DNA of 64,000 bases, taken from NCBI GenBank assembly GCA_029624675.1, contig JARSSP010000024.1, positions 57,575 through 121,574 of the forward strand. Reading direction: 5' to 3'. Both the position numbers and the translations under genes were made by a program. Of this stretch, positions 10,475 through 19,543 are shown one piece after another (positions within the stretch are counted from its first letter, which is position 1; each line of letters starts with the position of its first letter). The notes beneath the pieces are model-generated. The model was not told the DNA's origin, did not search any database, and saw only the letters and a list, made by a program, of their open reading frames with translations. The DNA is from Candidatus Contendibacter sp. Its GTDB lineage: Bacteria > Pseudomonadota > Gammaproteobacteria > Competibacterales > Competibacteraceae.

Positions 10475-11235
10475 GGGCTATTGCCGTCGGCGGGCGGAAT
10501 CGATGCCTGTAATTCGGTGGCGAACCCATCCAGATAGCTGTCCAACGTCCAGGCCAGCCGCTGGCTGGGCGTTTCCAGGGTGATGCCGACGGATGCGGCG
10601 GGATCGGTTCGGAAATCTGGGTTCAATTCGGGGCCGAAAAACCGCCGCAACCCGGCGATCAGGGTCCGCTGCTGGGATTCGGACAGTGGAAAGGCGGTAA
10701 GGACCGCGCACCCGTCCCGCGCGGCCTGGGTCAGCGTTTGCCGGGTTGCGTCGTCCAGCGCGCGCAGTCGCGCCAACAGAGCCGAAGCCATGTGCGCTTC
10801 CAGTTCGGTGTCGCCCAGGTCGCGCAGCGCCCGCCGGGCCAGCGCCAGCAACCGCTGACTGGCCTCGCGTTGCAGCGCTTGCCGATGCTCCCGTTGTTTC
10901 CATTCCAGTTCAGCCCGCCAGCGTTCCCGCAGCTCGTCCACTTCGGTCCGTGCCTGCGCCAGCCAGGCTTGCCGTTGCGCGGCAACCTCTTCCCGCGCCT
11001 GCGTCAGCCAGGTTTCACGACTCGTCGCCAGTTCCTGTTGGCGCGCGAGGTACTCGCGTTGCAGCGCTTCGGCCGCCGCCGCCTGGGCTTGGGCCGTAAC
11101 CAGAGCATCGGCGATTCGTTGCTGGCGGGCGGCCATCGCGGCGAGGATGGGGCGATACAGGAACCGTTTGAGCAGCCACAACAGCAGCAGAAAATTGCCG
11201 ATCTGGGCGGCGACGGTGAACCAGTCCAGTTTCAT
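10471..11235 (-). CDS. atpF: N-type F-ATPase b subunit (long form covering delta role)
   Basis: This 254-residue peripheral-stalk subunit begins with a single N-terminal membrane helix ([29 protein letters not shown]). A long charged coiled coil rich in A, Q, R and E follows (about residues 35-165). The C-terminal globular part ('[18 protein letters not shown]') resembles the OSCP/delta C-terminal region. N-ATPases lack a separate delta gene and have an extended b of about this size, as seen here. It overlaps atpA by 4 nt downstream. Upstream it is separated from the c gene by a sugar dehydrogenase gene, which is not part of the usual N-ATPase operon. Confidence 0.93.
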   Translation of the reverse strand: MKLDWFTVAAQIGNFLLLLWLLKRFLYRPILAAMAARQQRIADALVTAQAQAAAAEALQREYLARQQELATSRETWLTQAREEVAAQRQAWLAQARTEVDELRERWRAELEWKQREHRQALQREASQRLLALARRALRDLGDTELEAHMASALLARLRALDDATRQTLTQAARDGCAVLTAFPLSESQQRTLIAGLRRFFGPELNPDFRTDPAASVGITLETPSQRLAWTLDSYLDGFATELQASIPPADGNSP

Positions 11236-11255
11236 GACGAGCGCTTTAACCGCCT

Positions 11256-12422
11256 TTATTTGCCCGTCGGCACGATTTTCAGCAACGCCCCGTCGTCCTC
11301 GTCCGTCAGCACGTACAGATACCCGTCCGGCCCCTGGCGCACATCCCGCACCCGTCTGCCAAAGGTCAATTTCTCCTCGCCGACGATCCGGTCGCCGTCC
11401 AGATCGATGCGGCGAATCTGACCGAATTTGAGCGCGCCACTGAAGAGATCACCTTTCCATCGCGGATAAATGTCGCCGGTGTAAAAGGTCAAACCACTGG
11501 GGGCCTTGGATGGCGTCCACACCAACCAGGGATCGGCGATGCCCGGACGGTGGGTCTCGTCGGAGATCTTTGGCCCCCAATATTCGAAGCTATAGGTTAC
11601 GACCGGCCAGCCGTAGTTGCGGCCGCGTTCGAGAACATTGAGTTCGTCGCCGCCCCGCGAGCCGTGTTCGTTGGCCCAGATGCGCCCATTCAGCGGATCG
11701 CGGGTCAGGCCCTGAATATTGCGATGGCCGAGAGTCCAAATCTCGGGTTTCGCGCCTGGTCGATCGACGAACGGATTATCGGGAGGCGGCGTGCCGTCGT
11801 CCTTCAGCCGCAGCACCTTGCCAAAATGCGTGCCCAGATTTTGCGCCTGATCGCGGATATTTCCGTCGCCGAAGCGGATCGGCGGATTGCCACCATCGCC
11901 GATGCTCATCAGCAGGCTCTTGTCCGGCAACCAGACCAGGCGGGAACCGAAATGTTGCCCTCCGGATTTGGCATCGGCATTCTGGAAAATGGTCTTGGCG
12001 TCTCGCAGCGCATGGTCCTCCAAGCGTCCCCGGACCAGCGCCGTGCGATTGGCCTCGGGACTGCCAACGGCCATCGTCAGGTAGACCAGCCGGTTGTCGG
12101 CAAAATCGGGGTGCAGGGCGATATCGAGCAGTCCGCCTTGCCCGGTAGCCGAGGCTTGTGGCAAACCGGCAATGGGTTTTGGGTCGAGCCGTCCATCGCG
12201 AATCAACCGCAGACGTCCGGGACGTTCGGTGACCAGCGCCGAACCGTCCGGGAGCCAGACAATGGCCCAGGGGTGACTCAACCCTTCGACGACGACTTCG
12301 GCCCGCCAGCCCTCGGCTTCCGGAACATCCCCACTGATGAGCGCTGGCCCGACCTGCTCCGCGCAACTCGCGCCGAACAGGCCCAGCAGCCCGTAAATGA
12401 CGAGTGGTTTCATAATTTTCAT
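11256..12422 (-). CDS. PQQ-dependent aldose sugar dehydrogenase-like lipoprotein (GSDH family)
   Basis: This predicted periplasmic six-bladed beta-propeller quinoprotein oxidises aldoses and passes electrons on. The preferred start is the ATG at 12422 (MKIMKPLVIYG), preceded by GAGAG; a longer frame reaches 12485 without support. The N-terminus is a lipoprotein signal with lipobox LFGASC. Family motifs of the Asd/YliI type are clear: 'GLSHPWAIVWLPDGSALVTERPG', 'GQGGLLDIALHPDF', 'GHRNIQGLTRDP', 'ANEHGSRGGDELN' and 'GRNYGWPVV'. It is on the same strand as the F-ATPase genes and lies between atpE (109 nt upstream) and atpF (20 nt downstream), so it interrupts the operon. No PQQ synthesis genes are in the window. 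Confidence 0.88.
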   Translation of the reverse strand: MKIMKPLVIYGLLGLFGASCAEQVGPALISGDVPEAEGWRAEVVVEGLSHPWAIVWLPDGSALVTERPGRLRLIRDGRLDPKPIAGLPQASATGQGGLLDIALHPDFADNRLVYLTMAVGSPEANRTALVRGRLEDHALRDAKTIFQNADAKSGGQHFGSRLVWLPDKSLLMSIGDGGNPPIRFGDGNIRDQAQNLGTHFGKVLRLKDDGTPPPDNPFVDRPGAKPEIWTLGHRNIQGLTRDPLNGRIWANEHGSRGGDELNVLERGRNYGWPVVTYSFEYWGPKISDETHRPGIADPWLVWTPSKAPSGLTFYTGDIYPRWKGDLFSGALKFGQIRRIDLDGDRIVGEEKLTFGRRVRDVRQGPDGYLYVLTDEDDGALLKIVPTGK

Positions 12423-12531
12423 CGAAGCTCTCTGCCCCGGATCGTTAAGGGTTCGGTCGTTGCTCGTAGTTTGATGCGATTCCACAAGTCAGATAAATCG
12501 CTATGTCCGTCAATCCAACCCGGTTCGAATG

Positions 12532-12810
12532 CTAACGGGTAGTCGTGGCGATGAAATGATTCCAGAACGGATTGGCGAAAATCAGGATCAGCGACACCAC
12601 GAAACAATAAATCGCAGTGGATTCGATCATCGCCAGGCCGACGAACAGGGTGCGGCTGAGAGTAGCGGCTTCGTCCGGTTGCTGGGCGATGGCCAGCAGG
12701 GCTTGAGTGACGGCGCGACCCTCGGCCAGGGCCGGGGCGACGATGCCGAGACAAATCGTCAGGCCGGCGGTGACGATGGAAACGATGCCGATCACGAGGG
12801 TGGGGTCCAT
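12532..12810 (-). CDS. atpE: N-type F-ATPase c subunit (rotor ring)
   Basis: This 92-residue two-helix proteolipid forms the ion-translocating ring. The ATG at 12810 (MDPTLVIGIVSIVTAG) fits the family N-terminus; a GTG at 12825 overlapping the atpB stop would add five residues. The outer helix carries the essential carboxylate Glu63 followed by Ser64, Thr65 and Tyr68 (MIESTAIY), the full set known from Na+-binding c subunits. The inner helix has Glu30 (PALAEGRAV) where Na+-type rings have Gln, giving a double-carboxylate site typical of N-ATPases. The loop 'IAQQPDEA' is present. Whether the ion is Na+ or H+ is not decided by sequence. Confidence 0.95.
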   Translation of the reverse strand: MDPTLVIGIVSIVTAGLTICLGIVAPALAEGRAVTQALLAIAQQPDEAATLSRTLFVGLAMIESTAIYCFVVSLILIFANPFWNHFIATTTR

Positions 12811-12821
12811 AAGCGTCGGTC

Positions 12822-13520
12822 TCACGCGCGGGGTTGGGAAGGGTTGGCGGTCTGTTCCTGGGCGGCCGTGGCGGCGGCGATGAACACGGTCGCCAGCACC
12901 GCGAAAATATACGCCTGAATCAGGCCGGTCAGCAGTTCCAGCGCGTGCATCAGCGCCGGAAACGCCAGGGGCGTCACCAGCAGCAGGATCGCCGCCGCCA
13001 GGCTGCCGCTCATCACGTTACCGTACAGCCGCACCGCCAGCGCCACCGTGCGAGCGAGTTCGCCGATGAGGTTGAGCGGCAACATCAACGGCGTCGGCTC
13101 CAGATACAGATGCAGGAAGCCGCGTAAACCGTGGCGACGGACGCCATAGAATGGGACCGCCAAAAACACGCAGAGCGCCAGCGCGGTGGTGGTGGACAGC
13201 GAGCCGGTGGGGGGTTCGTAACCGGGGACGATGGCCAGCAGGTTGCAGGCGGCGATAAAGATGAACAGAGTGGCGATGAAGGGCAGGAACGGGCCGGGGT
13301 CTTGGCGGGCGATGTCCCGAATCTGGTTTTGGACGCCCTCGACCAGCACTTCCAGCAGATTTTGCCAGGGCGACAGTTCGCCAGCGGTGGACAGTTGACG
13401 GGTGATCCAGCGCGCCAGCCCGGCCAGCAGGGCGATGGTCAGCCAAGTGTAGGCCAAGGTGGCGTTGATCTTCACGACACCCAGATCGAGCAGGATCGTC
13501 TGGTCGGGGCTGATGTTCAT
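12822..13520 (-). CDS. atpB: N-type F-ATPase a subunit
   Basis: This 232-residue polytopic stator subunit provides the ion half-channels. The essential arginine is in the helix 'TVALAVRLYGNVMSG' (Arg164). Other a-subunit hallmarks are 'FLPFIATLFIFIAACNLLAIVPG' and 'PLMLPLNLIGELART'. The ATG at 13520 lacks a strong ribosome site, unlike its neighbours. In intact N-ATPase operons atpR ends right next to this gene; here atpR is 13.7 kb away, and the 196 nt upstream contain only repeats. Expression of this half-operon therefore needs a new promoter or read-through from the V-ATPase genes. Confidence 0.95.
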   Translation of the reverse strand: MNISPDQTILLDLGVVKINATLAYTWLTIALLAGLARWITRQLSTAGELSPWQNLLEVLVEGVQNQIRDIARQDPGPFLPFIATLFIFIAACNLLAIVPGYEPPTGSLSTTTALALCVFLAVPFYGVRRHGLRGFLHLYLEPTPLMLPLNLIGELARTVALAVRLYGNVMSGSLAAAILLLVTPLAFPALMHALELLTGLIQAYIFAVLATVFIAAATAAQEQTANPSQPRA

Positions 13521-13716
13521 GATGTTCGTTCAGGCGATTGCCTGCTGGTAAGGGATCCATGGATTACACGGAAAATCTATGCAATCCGCGTCATCCGTGG
13601 CAATCCGCGATTCAGATGGTGGAAGGGGGCGTCCTCGGGTTCCCGGATTCGATTACGGGAAAATTTACAGGAGGAACGATATCACCTAAAGATGAGGACG
13701 CCGCCGGCCCATCATC
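13521..13716. repeat. Repeat-bearing junction between V-ATPase and N-ATPase half-operon
   Basis: This 196-nt non-coding stretch separates the end of ntpK from atpB. It contains a dispersed-looking repeat (TGGATTACACGG...AATCCGCG, about 13557-13613). It also has a perfect 9-bp inverted repeat, GGCGTCCTC at 13628-13636 and GAGGACGCC at 13694-13702. No open frame or clear promoter was seen. It marks one edge of the insertion that splits the N-ATPase operon. Confidence 0.6.
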
Positions 13717-14160
13717 TCAACGAATCGCCTGCATGAAAAAAACCAGGCCCAACAAGGCCACGGTTTCGATGATGCCCACGACCATGATGAAGATGCCGAA
13801 GCCCTTGCCGGTCTCGCCCATCGCATCGGCGGCCAGCGCGCCAACTTTCCCCTGCAGCCAGGCGGAAGCGCCAATCGCCAGGCCGCCCAGCAGCCCCATC
13901 GCCAGCAGCGTTGTCGGCTCGGTCGTTCCCGCCGCGCCCTTGATCGCATTCATCAGAATCATGCCGTAGATGATTTGCGAGAGCGGTGCGCCGACAAACG
14001 CGACCAGCATGAACGGCGCGGAGCGATTTTCCTGGAAACATTTTTTCCAGGCGCCCAGCGCGGCCATGGCCGCCGCCGTTGCCCCGAAGGCGGATCCGAA
14101 AACGGGCAGCATCAGGGCGAATACAAAGCCTAGGTCAGCGAGAAGTTTAGTGGCGTTCAT
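13717..14160 (-). CDS. ntpK: V-type ATPase K (proteolipid) subunit
   Basis: This 147-residue four-helix rotor-ring proteolipid is a tandem duplicate of the two-helix hairpin. Only the second hairpin has the essential carboxylate (Glu132 in VVGIIETVALLG); the first has Ser61-Gln62 (GAPLSQIIYG). Gln103 (AWLQGKVGA) lies exactly 29 residues before Glu132, the same spacing as Gln110/Glu139 of the Enterococcus hirae Na+-ATPase ring. Together with Ser-Gln in place of its Thr64-Gln65, this is compatible with Na+ binding. It is the last gene of the V-ATPase operon and overlaps the upstream ntpI by 14 nt. Confidence 0.95.
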   Translation of the reverse strand: MNATKLLADLGFVFALMLPVFGSAFGATAAAMAALGAWKKCFQENRSAPFMLVAFVGAPLSQIIYGMILMNAIKGAAGTTEPTTLLAMGLLGGLAIGASAWLQGKVGALAADAMGETGKGFGIFIMVVGIIETVALLGLVFFMQAIR

Positions 14161-16384
14161 AGTTGAGATCGCTGGCGGTCAGGAGGCGAAAGGGTTCGTA
14201 GGGAATGCCGGACCAGGTCACGTTCAGGTGGCGGGAAAACTCCAGGAGGTTCAGGCGCAGGCCATGCACGATGACGCCGAGCGCGCCGAGCAGGAGGTTG
14301 ACCGAATGGCCGAGCACCACGAGCAGGGCAGCGCCCAGGGCGGCAACAACGCCGTCAAAACCGACCTCGAGGGCGAGCTGGTTGAAAGCGACGGCGACTT
14401 CCTTGGTGGCCAGGCCGATGGCGAACAGCCGCAGGTAGGACACCATGTCCGAGAAGCTGCCGATGGCGGTGAGGAGATTCAGCGGGAGGTTCAACAGGCC
14501 GCGCCCGACGCCGCGCGCAAAGTTGTCGCCGGTTTGTTCGCCAAACAGTACGACGCATAACAGTCCGCCCACCGCCAGCATGATGGCCACCGACAACCGG
14601 CCGTCGCCCACGAGAACCCATACCGCCGCGACGTAGGCGGCCCAGACCACCAGCATCCAGCCCAGATCCGCCAGCGATTGCAACGACCGATGGCGCCAGG
14701 CCGCCCAGAGATGCGCGAGGGTGAGGTGAACCGCCCCGAGCGTCAGGCAGAGCCGGATGACGGCGGCTTCGTTGTCCACCGCGAAGGCATTGAGGGCAGG
14801 CACGACGAGACCGCGCAATCCCGGCAGCTCGGCGAGTTGGGGAACGCCGAACCATAGGCCGTTCATGGCGCCCCAGACCATGGTTGCGGCGGAGAGCAGA
14901 TAGAACAGCGGAATGGCGCCTCGAGGGATGGCCGGGAAATGCCTGGATGCCGCCCACGTCGCGGCGAACAGGAGCAGGCCATAACCCGCGTCACCCAGAA
15001 TCATCGCAAAGAATAGGGTGAAGAAAATCAGGAAGATGCCGTTGGTGTCGAACTCGTGGTAACCGGGCAGCACCCGGAGAAAGTCCATCGCTGGCTGAAA
15101 CAGCGCGGTGAAGCGCGAGTTCCGCAGCAGGGTCGGCGTCGGGTCATCGTCGTCAGGTTCGGCCACGACCAGACCCCAGCCGTTCTCCGCGGCCCGCCGG
15201 TTGAGTTCGGCCAAACGAGCGGCGGGACAGAAGCCTTGCAAACAGGCGATCCGTTCGTCGCCGCTCAAAGCCGCGCGCGCCCGCGCAAGCCGTCGCGCAT
15301 TCAGGAAATGGAGCTGGCTCGCCCGCAACAGCGGGGCCTGGGCGACCCGTTGTTCGATTCGGTCCCGGGTTTCGGCCAGCGCCTGTTCGCTGGCGGCGAT
15401 ACGGGCTTCCAGTTCGTCCAGACTTGAAGTCGGCGGTTCCACTTCGCGCAGCGGCAGTCGGTCCTGTTCGTCGCGGCTGACGTGGGCGAGGTAAATTGTC
15501 GAACCTTGCACGGCGATACGTTCGATGCCAGGGTGCTGCGAATAGGTTTTCCAGTCGCGGCGGGAACAGGCGTAAAGTCGCACGAACACTCCGGCTTCGT
15601 GCAGCTTCAAAATATCCTGCGGATCGAAGCGCCCCATTACGGTCTGGCTGTCCCGCTGCCGGCGCAACGCAGCCAGTTCGCTTTGGCGACGCAGCAACTC
15701 GCGCCGCAGCGCTAGCAGTTCGCCGGCAAGGGCGAGACCTTCAGCCGCCGATTGCGCTGATAATGGTTCAGTCCCCCCCTTTGAAAAAGGGGGGTCGGGG
15801 GGGATTTCCGAACCGAGAGGCGCCAGCGCCAGCGCCAGCGCATCGCGCAATATGGCCAACTGCTCCTCAAGGCGCAATGGTGTGCTCCCCTCGCCCGCTG
15901 GCGGGAGAGGGGCTGGGGGTGAGGGTGGTTGATGGAGATGCACCACGCCCAATCGGCGCAAGTCCTCCAGGGATTGGTCGCGGCTGGCGGCGCTCATCAG
16001 CACCGCGACTTTTTTCATCGGCTCGATCATGGGGATTCGACCCCCCGTCCGGACGAACAGATCGTAAGGCTCGGCACGCGGATGCGCCCGGACGAAGACC
16101 GGAACCGGCACGTCGGCGATGTTATCCCAACGGACCTCGACGCGCTCCAGCGCGATCAGCGTTTCCAGACCAACCTCCTCCGCCAGCAGCGCCACCCAGC
16201 CGTTCACCGCTTCCCGCTGGCGCTGCACTGCGGCCAACACCCGCGCTTGCTCGCGGCGCACGCGCTCGATTTCGGTCTGGAGTTGCTGCTTCTTCAGTTG
16301 CAGCAGCGGCAGATAACGCTGGAACCGCTGGAGCGCGTCGCGCTGCCTTTTCAGTTCAGTCTTGTTCAGGCTGATGCGCAGCAT
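14147..16384 (-). CDS. ntpI: V-type ATPase subunit I fused in frame to the N-terminal half of subunit D
   Basis: One open frame of 745 residues. Residues 1-118 are the start of rotor subunit D ([20 protein letters not shown] ... '[10 protein letters not shown]' ... 'EPYDLF'). From Met119 (codon at 16030, [18 protein letters not shown]) the sequence is stator subunit I, with its long N-terminal cytoplasmic domain and about seven C-terminal membrane helices ('[20 protein letters not shown]', '[20 protein letters not shown]'). Two stretches in the cytoplasmic domain ([14 protein letters not shown] and [11 protein letters not shown]) are translated palindromic repeats. Subunit I might also be made separately from Met119, although only a weak G-run precedes it. 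The gene overlaps ntpB upstream (29 nt) and ntpK downstream (14 nt). Confidence 0.9.
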   Translation of the reverse strand: MLRISLNKTELKRQRDALQRFQRYLPLLQLKKQQLQTEIERVRREQARVLAAVQRQREAVNGWVALLAEEVGLETLIALERVEVRWDNIADVPVPVFVRAHPRAEPYDLFVRTGGRIPMIEPMKKVAVLMSAASRDQSLEDLRRLGVVHLHQPPSPPAPLPPAGEGSTPLRLEEQLAILRDALALALAPLGSEIPPDPPFSKGGTEPLSAQSAAEGLALAGELLALRRELLRRQSELAALRRQRDSQTVMGRFDPQDILKLHEAGVFVRLYACSRRDWKTYSQHPGIERIAVQGSTIYLAHVSRDEQDRLPLREVEPPTSSLDELEARIAASEQALAETRDRIEQRVAQAPLLRASQLHFLNARRLARARAALSGDERIACLQGFCPAARLAELNRRAAENGWGLVVAEPDDDDPTPTLLRNSRFTALFQPAMDFLRVLPGYHEFDTNGIFLIFFTLFFAMILGDAGYGLLLFAATWAASRHFPAIPRGAIPLFYLLSAATMVWGAMNGLWFGVPQLAELPGLRGLVVPALNAFAVDNEAAVIRLCLTLGAVHLTLAHLWAAWRHRSLQSLADLGWMLVVWAAYVAAVWVLVGDGRLSVAIMLAVGGLLCVVLFGEQTGDNFARGVGRGLLNLPLNLLTAIGSFSDMVSYLRLFAIGLATKEVAVAFNQLALEVGFDGVVAALGAALLVVLGHSVNLLLGALGVIVHGLRLNLLEFSRHLNVTWSGIPYEPFRLLTASDLNYERH
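15773..15807. repeat. Palindromic repeat inside ntpI (C-run/A-run/G-run type)
   Basis: CCCCCCTTTGAAAAAGGGGGG forms a hairpin followed by TCGGGGGGGATTT. It is read in frame as the residues [11 protein letters not shown] in subunit I. It is a different family from the element 80 nt further on. Confidence 0.75.
15885..15925. repeat. Palindromic repeat inside ntpI (CTCTCCC/GGGAGAG type)
   Basis: Arms CTCCCCTCGCCCGC and GCGGGAGAGGGG are followed by CTGGGGGTGAGGG. This is the same family as the elements at 8915, 40714 and 53950. It is read in frame as [14 protein letters not shown]. Confidence 0.75.
16031..16384 (-). pseudogene. ntpD: V-type ATPase subunit D, C-terminal half missing
   Basis: The N-terminal ~115 residues match V/A-type subunit [11 protein letters not shown], '[12 protein letters not shown]', '[11 protein letters not shown]' and 'EPYDLF'. 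In the family this last motif is followed by 'TP.WVD' and then about 85-90 residues forming the second strand of the central-shaft coiled coil. Here the sequence breaks immediately after YDLF (VRTGG) and runs straight into subunit I. There is no room for the missing half in any frame before Met119 of I, so this looks like a deletion rather than a simple frameshift. Without it the central shaft should not form normally. Confidence 0.75.
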
Positions 16385-17687
16385 GGTCTTGATTCCTGGC
16401 GGGCCAGTATTTTTCCATCAAGTCGCGGCGCAGTCCGGCTTCCTCGGGCTGGAAACAGTCGGCCAGAATCGTCCAGCCCCGGTCGAGCGCGTCGAACAGC
16501 GGGATGTTGACCGACAGATCCATGAGTTCCTGCTCGAAGCGGGCACCGTAGTTCAACAGTTTCTCGTCCCAGCGCGACAGGCTGAAGCCCATCGCCCGTT
16601 TCTCCAGCGTTTCCTGATAGGCGGCGTAGAGGCGAATCATGCCGTCCATCAGCGCGCGATGGTCGTCGCGGGTGCGGGCGTTGACCTGCTGCTTGAGGCG
16701 GCTGAGCGAGCCGAAGGGTTCGATGCGGCCCTGGTAGAGATAGTACTGCCCCTCGGTGATGTAACCCGTGTTGTCGGGCACCGGATGCGTCACGTCGTTG
16801 CCCGGCATGGTGGTGACCGAGAGCACGGTGACCGAACCGGCGCCCTCGAACGCCACCGCTTTCTCGTAACGCGCGGCGAGCTGGCTGTAGAGGTCGCCCG
16901 GGTAGCCCCGGTTCGACGGCACCTGCTCCATGCTGATCGCCATCTCCTTGAGCGCATCGCAGAAGTTGGTCATGTCGGTCAGCAGCACGAGGACCGTGCG
17001 GCCGGCCAGCGCGAACTGTTCGGCGACCGCGAGCGCGAGGTCGGGTGCCATCAGGCATTCCACCAGCGGGTCGGCGGCGGTGTGAACGAACAGCGCCGCG
17101 CGGCCCAGCGCCCCGCCGGCTTCCAGCCGGTCGCGGAGATACAGGAAGTCATCGTAGCGCAGGCCCATGCCGCCGAGCAGGATGACATCCACCCGCGCCT
17201 GCAACGCCACCCGCGCCAGCAGCTCGTGATACGGCTCGCCGGCCACGGTGAAAATCGAAATTTTCTGCGACTCGACCAGCGAGTTGAAGACATCGATCAT
17301 CGGAATGCCGGTGTGAATCATCGTCGTGGGCTTGAGGCGGCGGGCGGGGTTCACCGCCGGCCCGTTGAGGGGGACGAGGTTCTCCTGGAGCGCCGGGCCG
17401 TGATCGCGGGGCGCGCCCTTGCCGTCGAAAACCCGGCCCAGCAAATGATCCGAAACGCTGACCGCCATCTGCCGGCCCAGGAAGCGCACCTCATCGCCGG
17501 TGGAGACGCCCGCCGTGCCGGCGAACACCTGGAGAAACACCCGCTCGCGCTCCAGCCGGATGACCTGCGCCAGCGATTCCCCCCGCCGCGCCGCCACCAC
17601 CGCCAGCTCCCCGGCGCGCACGCCGGTCGCTGCCACGGCGATGACGTTGCCGGTCATTTGCAGGATGTTATGGGTGATCCGTCTCAT
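16356..17687 (-). CDS. ntpB: V-type ATPase B subunit (non-catalytic)
   Basis: This 443-residue regulatory subunit of the V1 hexamer starts [18 protein letters not shown]. Family motifs: '[12 protein letters not shown]', '[18 protein letters not shown]' (degenerate, no P-loop, as expected for B), '[15 protein letters not shown]', '[15 protein letters not shown]' and '[22 protein letters not shown]'. It overlaps the end of ntpA by 20 nt and the start of the D-I fusion by 29 nt, indicating tight translational coupling. No truncation is visible. Confidence 0.96.
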   Translation of the reverse strand: MRRITHNILQMTGNVIAVAATGVRAGELAVVAARRGESLAQVIRLERERVFLQVFAGTAGVSTGDEVRFLGRQMAVSVSDHLLGRVFDGKGAPRDHGPALQENLVPLNGPAVNPARRLKPTTMIHTGIPMIDVFNSLVESQKISIFTVAGEPYHELLARVALQARVDVILLGGMGLRYDDFLYLRDRLEAGGALGRAALFVHTAADPLVECLMAPDLALAVAEQFALAGRTVLVLLTDMTNFCDALKEMAISMEQVPSNRGYPGDLYSQLAARYEKAVAFEGAGSVTVLSVTTMPGNDVTHPVPDNTGYITEGQYYLYQGRIEPFGSLSRLKQQVNARTRDDHRALMDGMIRLYAAYQETLEKRAMGFSLSRWDEKLLNYGARFEQELMDLSVNIPLFDALDRGWTILADCFQPEEAGLRRDLMEKYWPARNQDHAAHQPEQD

Positions 17688-19539
17688 CGGGCGGTCTCAT
17701 GGTCAGATCGGCTTTGGTGGCGGGCTTGATGCGTGGGGCGCGGTAAATTTCCGCTTCCAGGGGAGTTTCCACCAGGGCCAGCCGCAGTGGACAGACGGAG
17801 GCCGACGCCCCTTCGCCCTCGCACTGGCCCGCCGCGAATTCGCGGACGCGGCGGAACTGTTCGGCAAAGGCTTCGGACTCCCACGGCGCGCGGTTCAGTT
17901 CGAGAACGTGGAGGCGCAACCGCTGGAAGAACTCGCGCGCCTCGTCGCGGCTCCCGAGGACGAAGCGGGCGCCGAGAATGTCCTCGAGCAGCGCGAACAC
18001 GCACTGCTGGCGGGCGGCGGGCGTGGCCGCGTCCACCGGGTCAAAAGCATTCTGCTGGAGATAGACCGCGTCGAAGCATTCGCCCTTGAGGTACAGGATG
18101 AAATCCGCCAGCGGCGTGCCCTCTTCGCCCACCACCTTCATCATCTGGCCGATTTCGTGGGCCTTGGTCAGCAGGCGGCGCAGATGCCGAAGCTGGTCCG
18201 CCGGGATGACGCCGGGGTAGCGACTCCAACTTTCCAGCGGGTCCACCGCCGGGTAACAGCGCGCGTCGGCCCGTTCGCGGGACAGGGCGTGGAACGCGCC
18301 GACCGCTTTGAGGGTGGCCCGGGTGACCGGCTCGTCGAAGTTGCCGCCGGCGGGACTGATCGTGCCGCCGATGGTCAGCGAACCGATACGCCCGTCCCGC
18401 AGGCGCACGCAGCCGGCCCGCTCGTAGAAATCGGCGATGACCGATTCCAGGTAGGCGGGGAAGGCTTCCTCGCCGGGAATTTCCTCCAGCCGGCCCGAAC
18501 GTTCGCGCATGGCCTGCGCCCAGCGCGACGTCGAATCGGCCAGCAGCAGCACGTGCAAGCCCATTTGCCGGTAATACTCGGCCATGGTCACGGCGGTATA
18601 GACCGACGCCTCGCGCGCCGCCACCGGCATGGAGCTGGTGTTGGCGACGACGATGGTGCGTTCCATCAGGGTGCGGCCGGTGAGCGGATCGGTCAGTCGC
18701 GGAAAGTCGCGGATGGTTTCCACGACTTCGCCGGCCCGCTCGCCGCAAGCCGCGATGATGACGATATCCGCCTGGGCGAAGCGGCTGGTGAGTTGCTGGA
18801 GCAGGGTCTTGCCCGCGCCGAACGGCCCGGGAATGCAATAGGTCCCGCCGCGCGCCACCGGGAACAGCGAGTCGATGATGCGGATTTGGGTGATGAGCGG
18901 ATCGGTCGGCGCGAGGCGTTCCCGATAGAGGCGAATCGCCTGCTTGACTGGCCAGCGAAACGACAGACTCAGCGTCAACTCGTGGCCATCGTCGTCATGC
19001 ACGACGGCGATGGGGTCGCGCACGCGGAACTCGCCCGGAGTAGCCATTTCGGCGATGCGCCAGCGGCCGCGCAGATGGAAAGGCAGCATGATGCGGTGCC
19101 GAAAACCGCCCTCCGGGACCGTGCCCAGGGTGTCGCCGGCCGCCACCACCGTCCCCGGCTTCACGGCTGGCGCGAACGGCCAGCGCCGGGTCTCGTCGAG
19201 CGCCGGGAGAACCGCGCCGCGTCGCAGAAAAAAGCCGTCGCGCTCGGCCAGCGCGTGCAGCGGGTTCTGCAAGCCTTCGTAAAGCTGGCCGAGCAGTCCG
19301 GGACCGAGCTCCACCGACAGCAGTTCGCCGGTGAATTCCACCGGGTCGCCCACGCGCAACCCGGAACTGTCTTCGAACACCTGCAAGTCGGCGCGTCGGC
19401 CCCGCACGCGCACGACTTCGGCCTTCAGCCGCAAGGTATCGAGGAGCGCGTAGGCCACTTCGTTCTGCGTCACCGCGCCGGCGAATTCCACCGCGAGGTG
19501 GTTGCCGTTCACGCCGACGATGGTTCCGGTGCGCGGCAC
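17668..19539 (-). CDS. ntpA: V-type ATPase A subunit (catalytic)
   Basis: This 623-residue catalytic subunit of V1 is assigned a GTG start at 19539 ([19 protein letters not shown]), 4 nt after the ntpE stop. The open frame extends further upstream but only over ntpE and is not family sequence. The P-loop [14 protein letters not shown], '[16 protein letters not shown]', '[15 protein letters not shown]', '[30 protein letters not shown]' and '[11 protein letters not shown]' are all intact. The A-specific non-homologous insert (about residues 110-200) is present. It is therefore a bona fide catalytic subunit, although the operon lacks recognisable C and F subunits. Confidence 0.95.
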   Translation of the reverse strand: MPRTGTIVGVNGNHLAVEFAGAVTQNEVAYALLDTLRLKAEVVRVRGRRADLQVFEDSSGLRVGDPVEFTGELLSVELGPGLLGQLYEGLQNPLHALAERDGFFLRRGAVLPALDETRRWPFAPAVKPGTVVAAGDTLGTVPEGGFRHRIMLPFHLRGRWRIAEMATPGEFRVRDPIAVVHDDDGHELTLSLSFRWPVKQAIRLYRERLAPTDPLITQIRIIDSLFPVARGGTYCIPGPFGAGKTLLQQLTSRFAQADIVIIAACGERAGEVVETIRDFPRLTDPLTGRTLMERTIVVANTSSMPVAAREASVYTAVTMAEYYRQMGLHVLLLADSTSRWAQAMRERSGRLEEIPGEEAFPAYLESVIADFYERAGCVRLRDGRIGSLTIGGTISPAGGNFDEPVTRATLKAVGAFHALSRERADARCYPAVDPLESWSRYPGVIPADQLRHLRRLLTKAHEIGQMMKVVGEEGTPLADFILYLKGECFDAVYLQQNAFDPVDAATPAARQQCVFALLEDILGARFVLGSRDEAREFFQRLRLHVLELNRAPWESEAFAEQFRRVREFAAGQCEGEGASASVCPLRLALVETPLEAEIYRAPRIKPATKADLTMRPPDETDHP

Positions 19540-19543
19540 GGCG

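Noticed and set aside
9062..10537. Long plus-strand open frame of 491 codons opposite atpA
   Set aside because: It is antisense to a clearly conserved ATPase alpha gene; the translation is low-complexity Arg/Gln/His-rich with no family motif.
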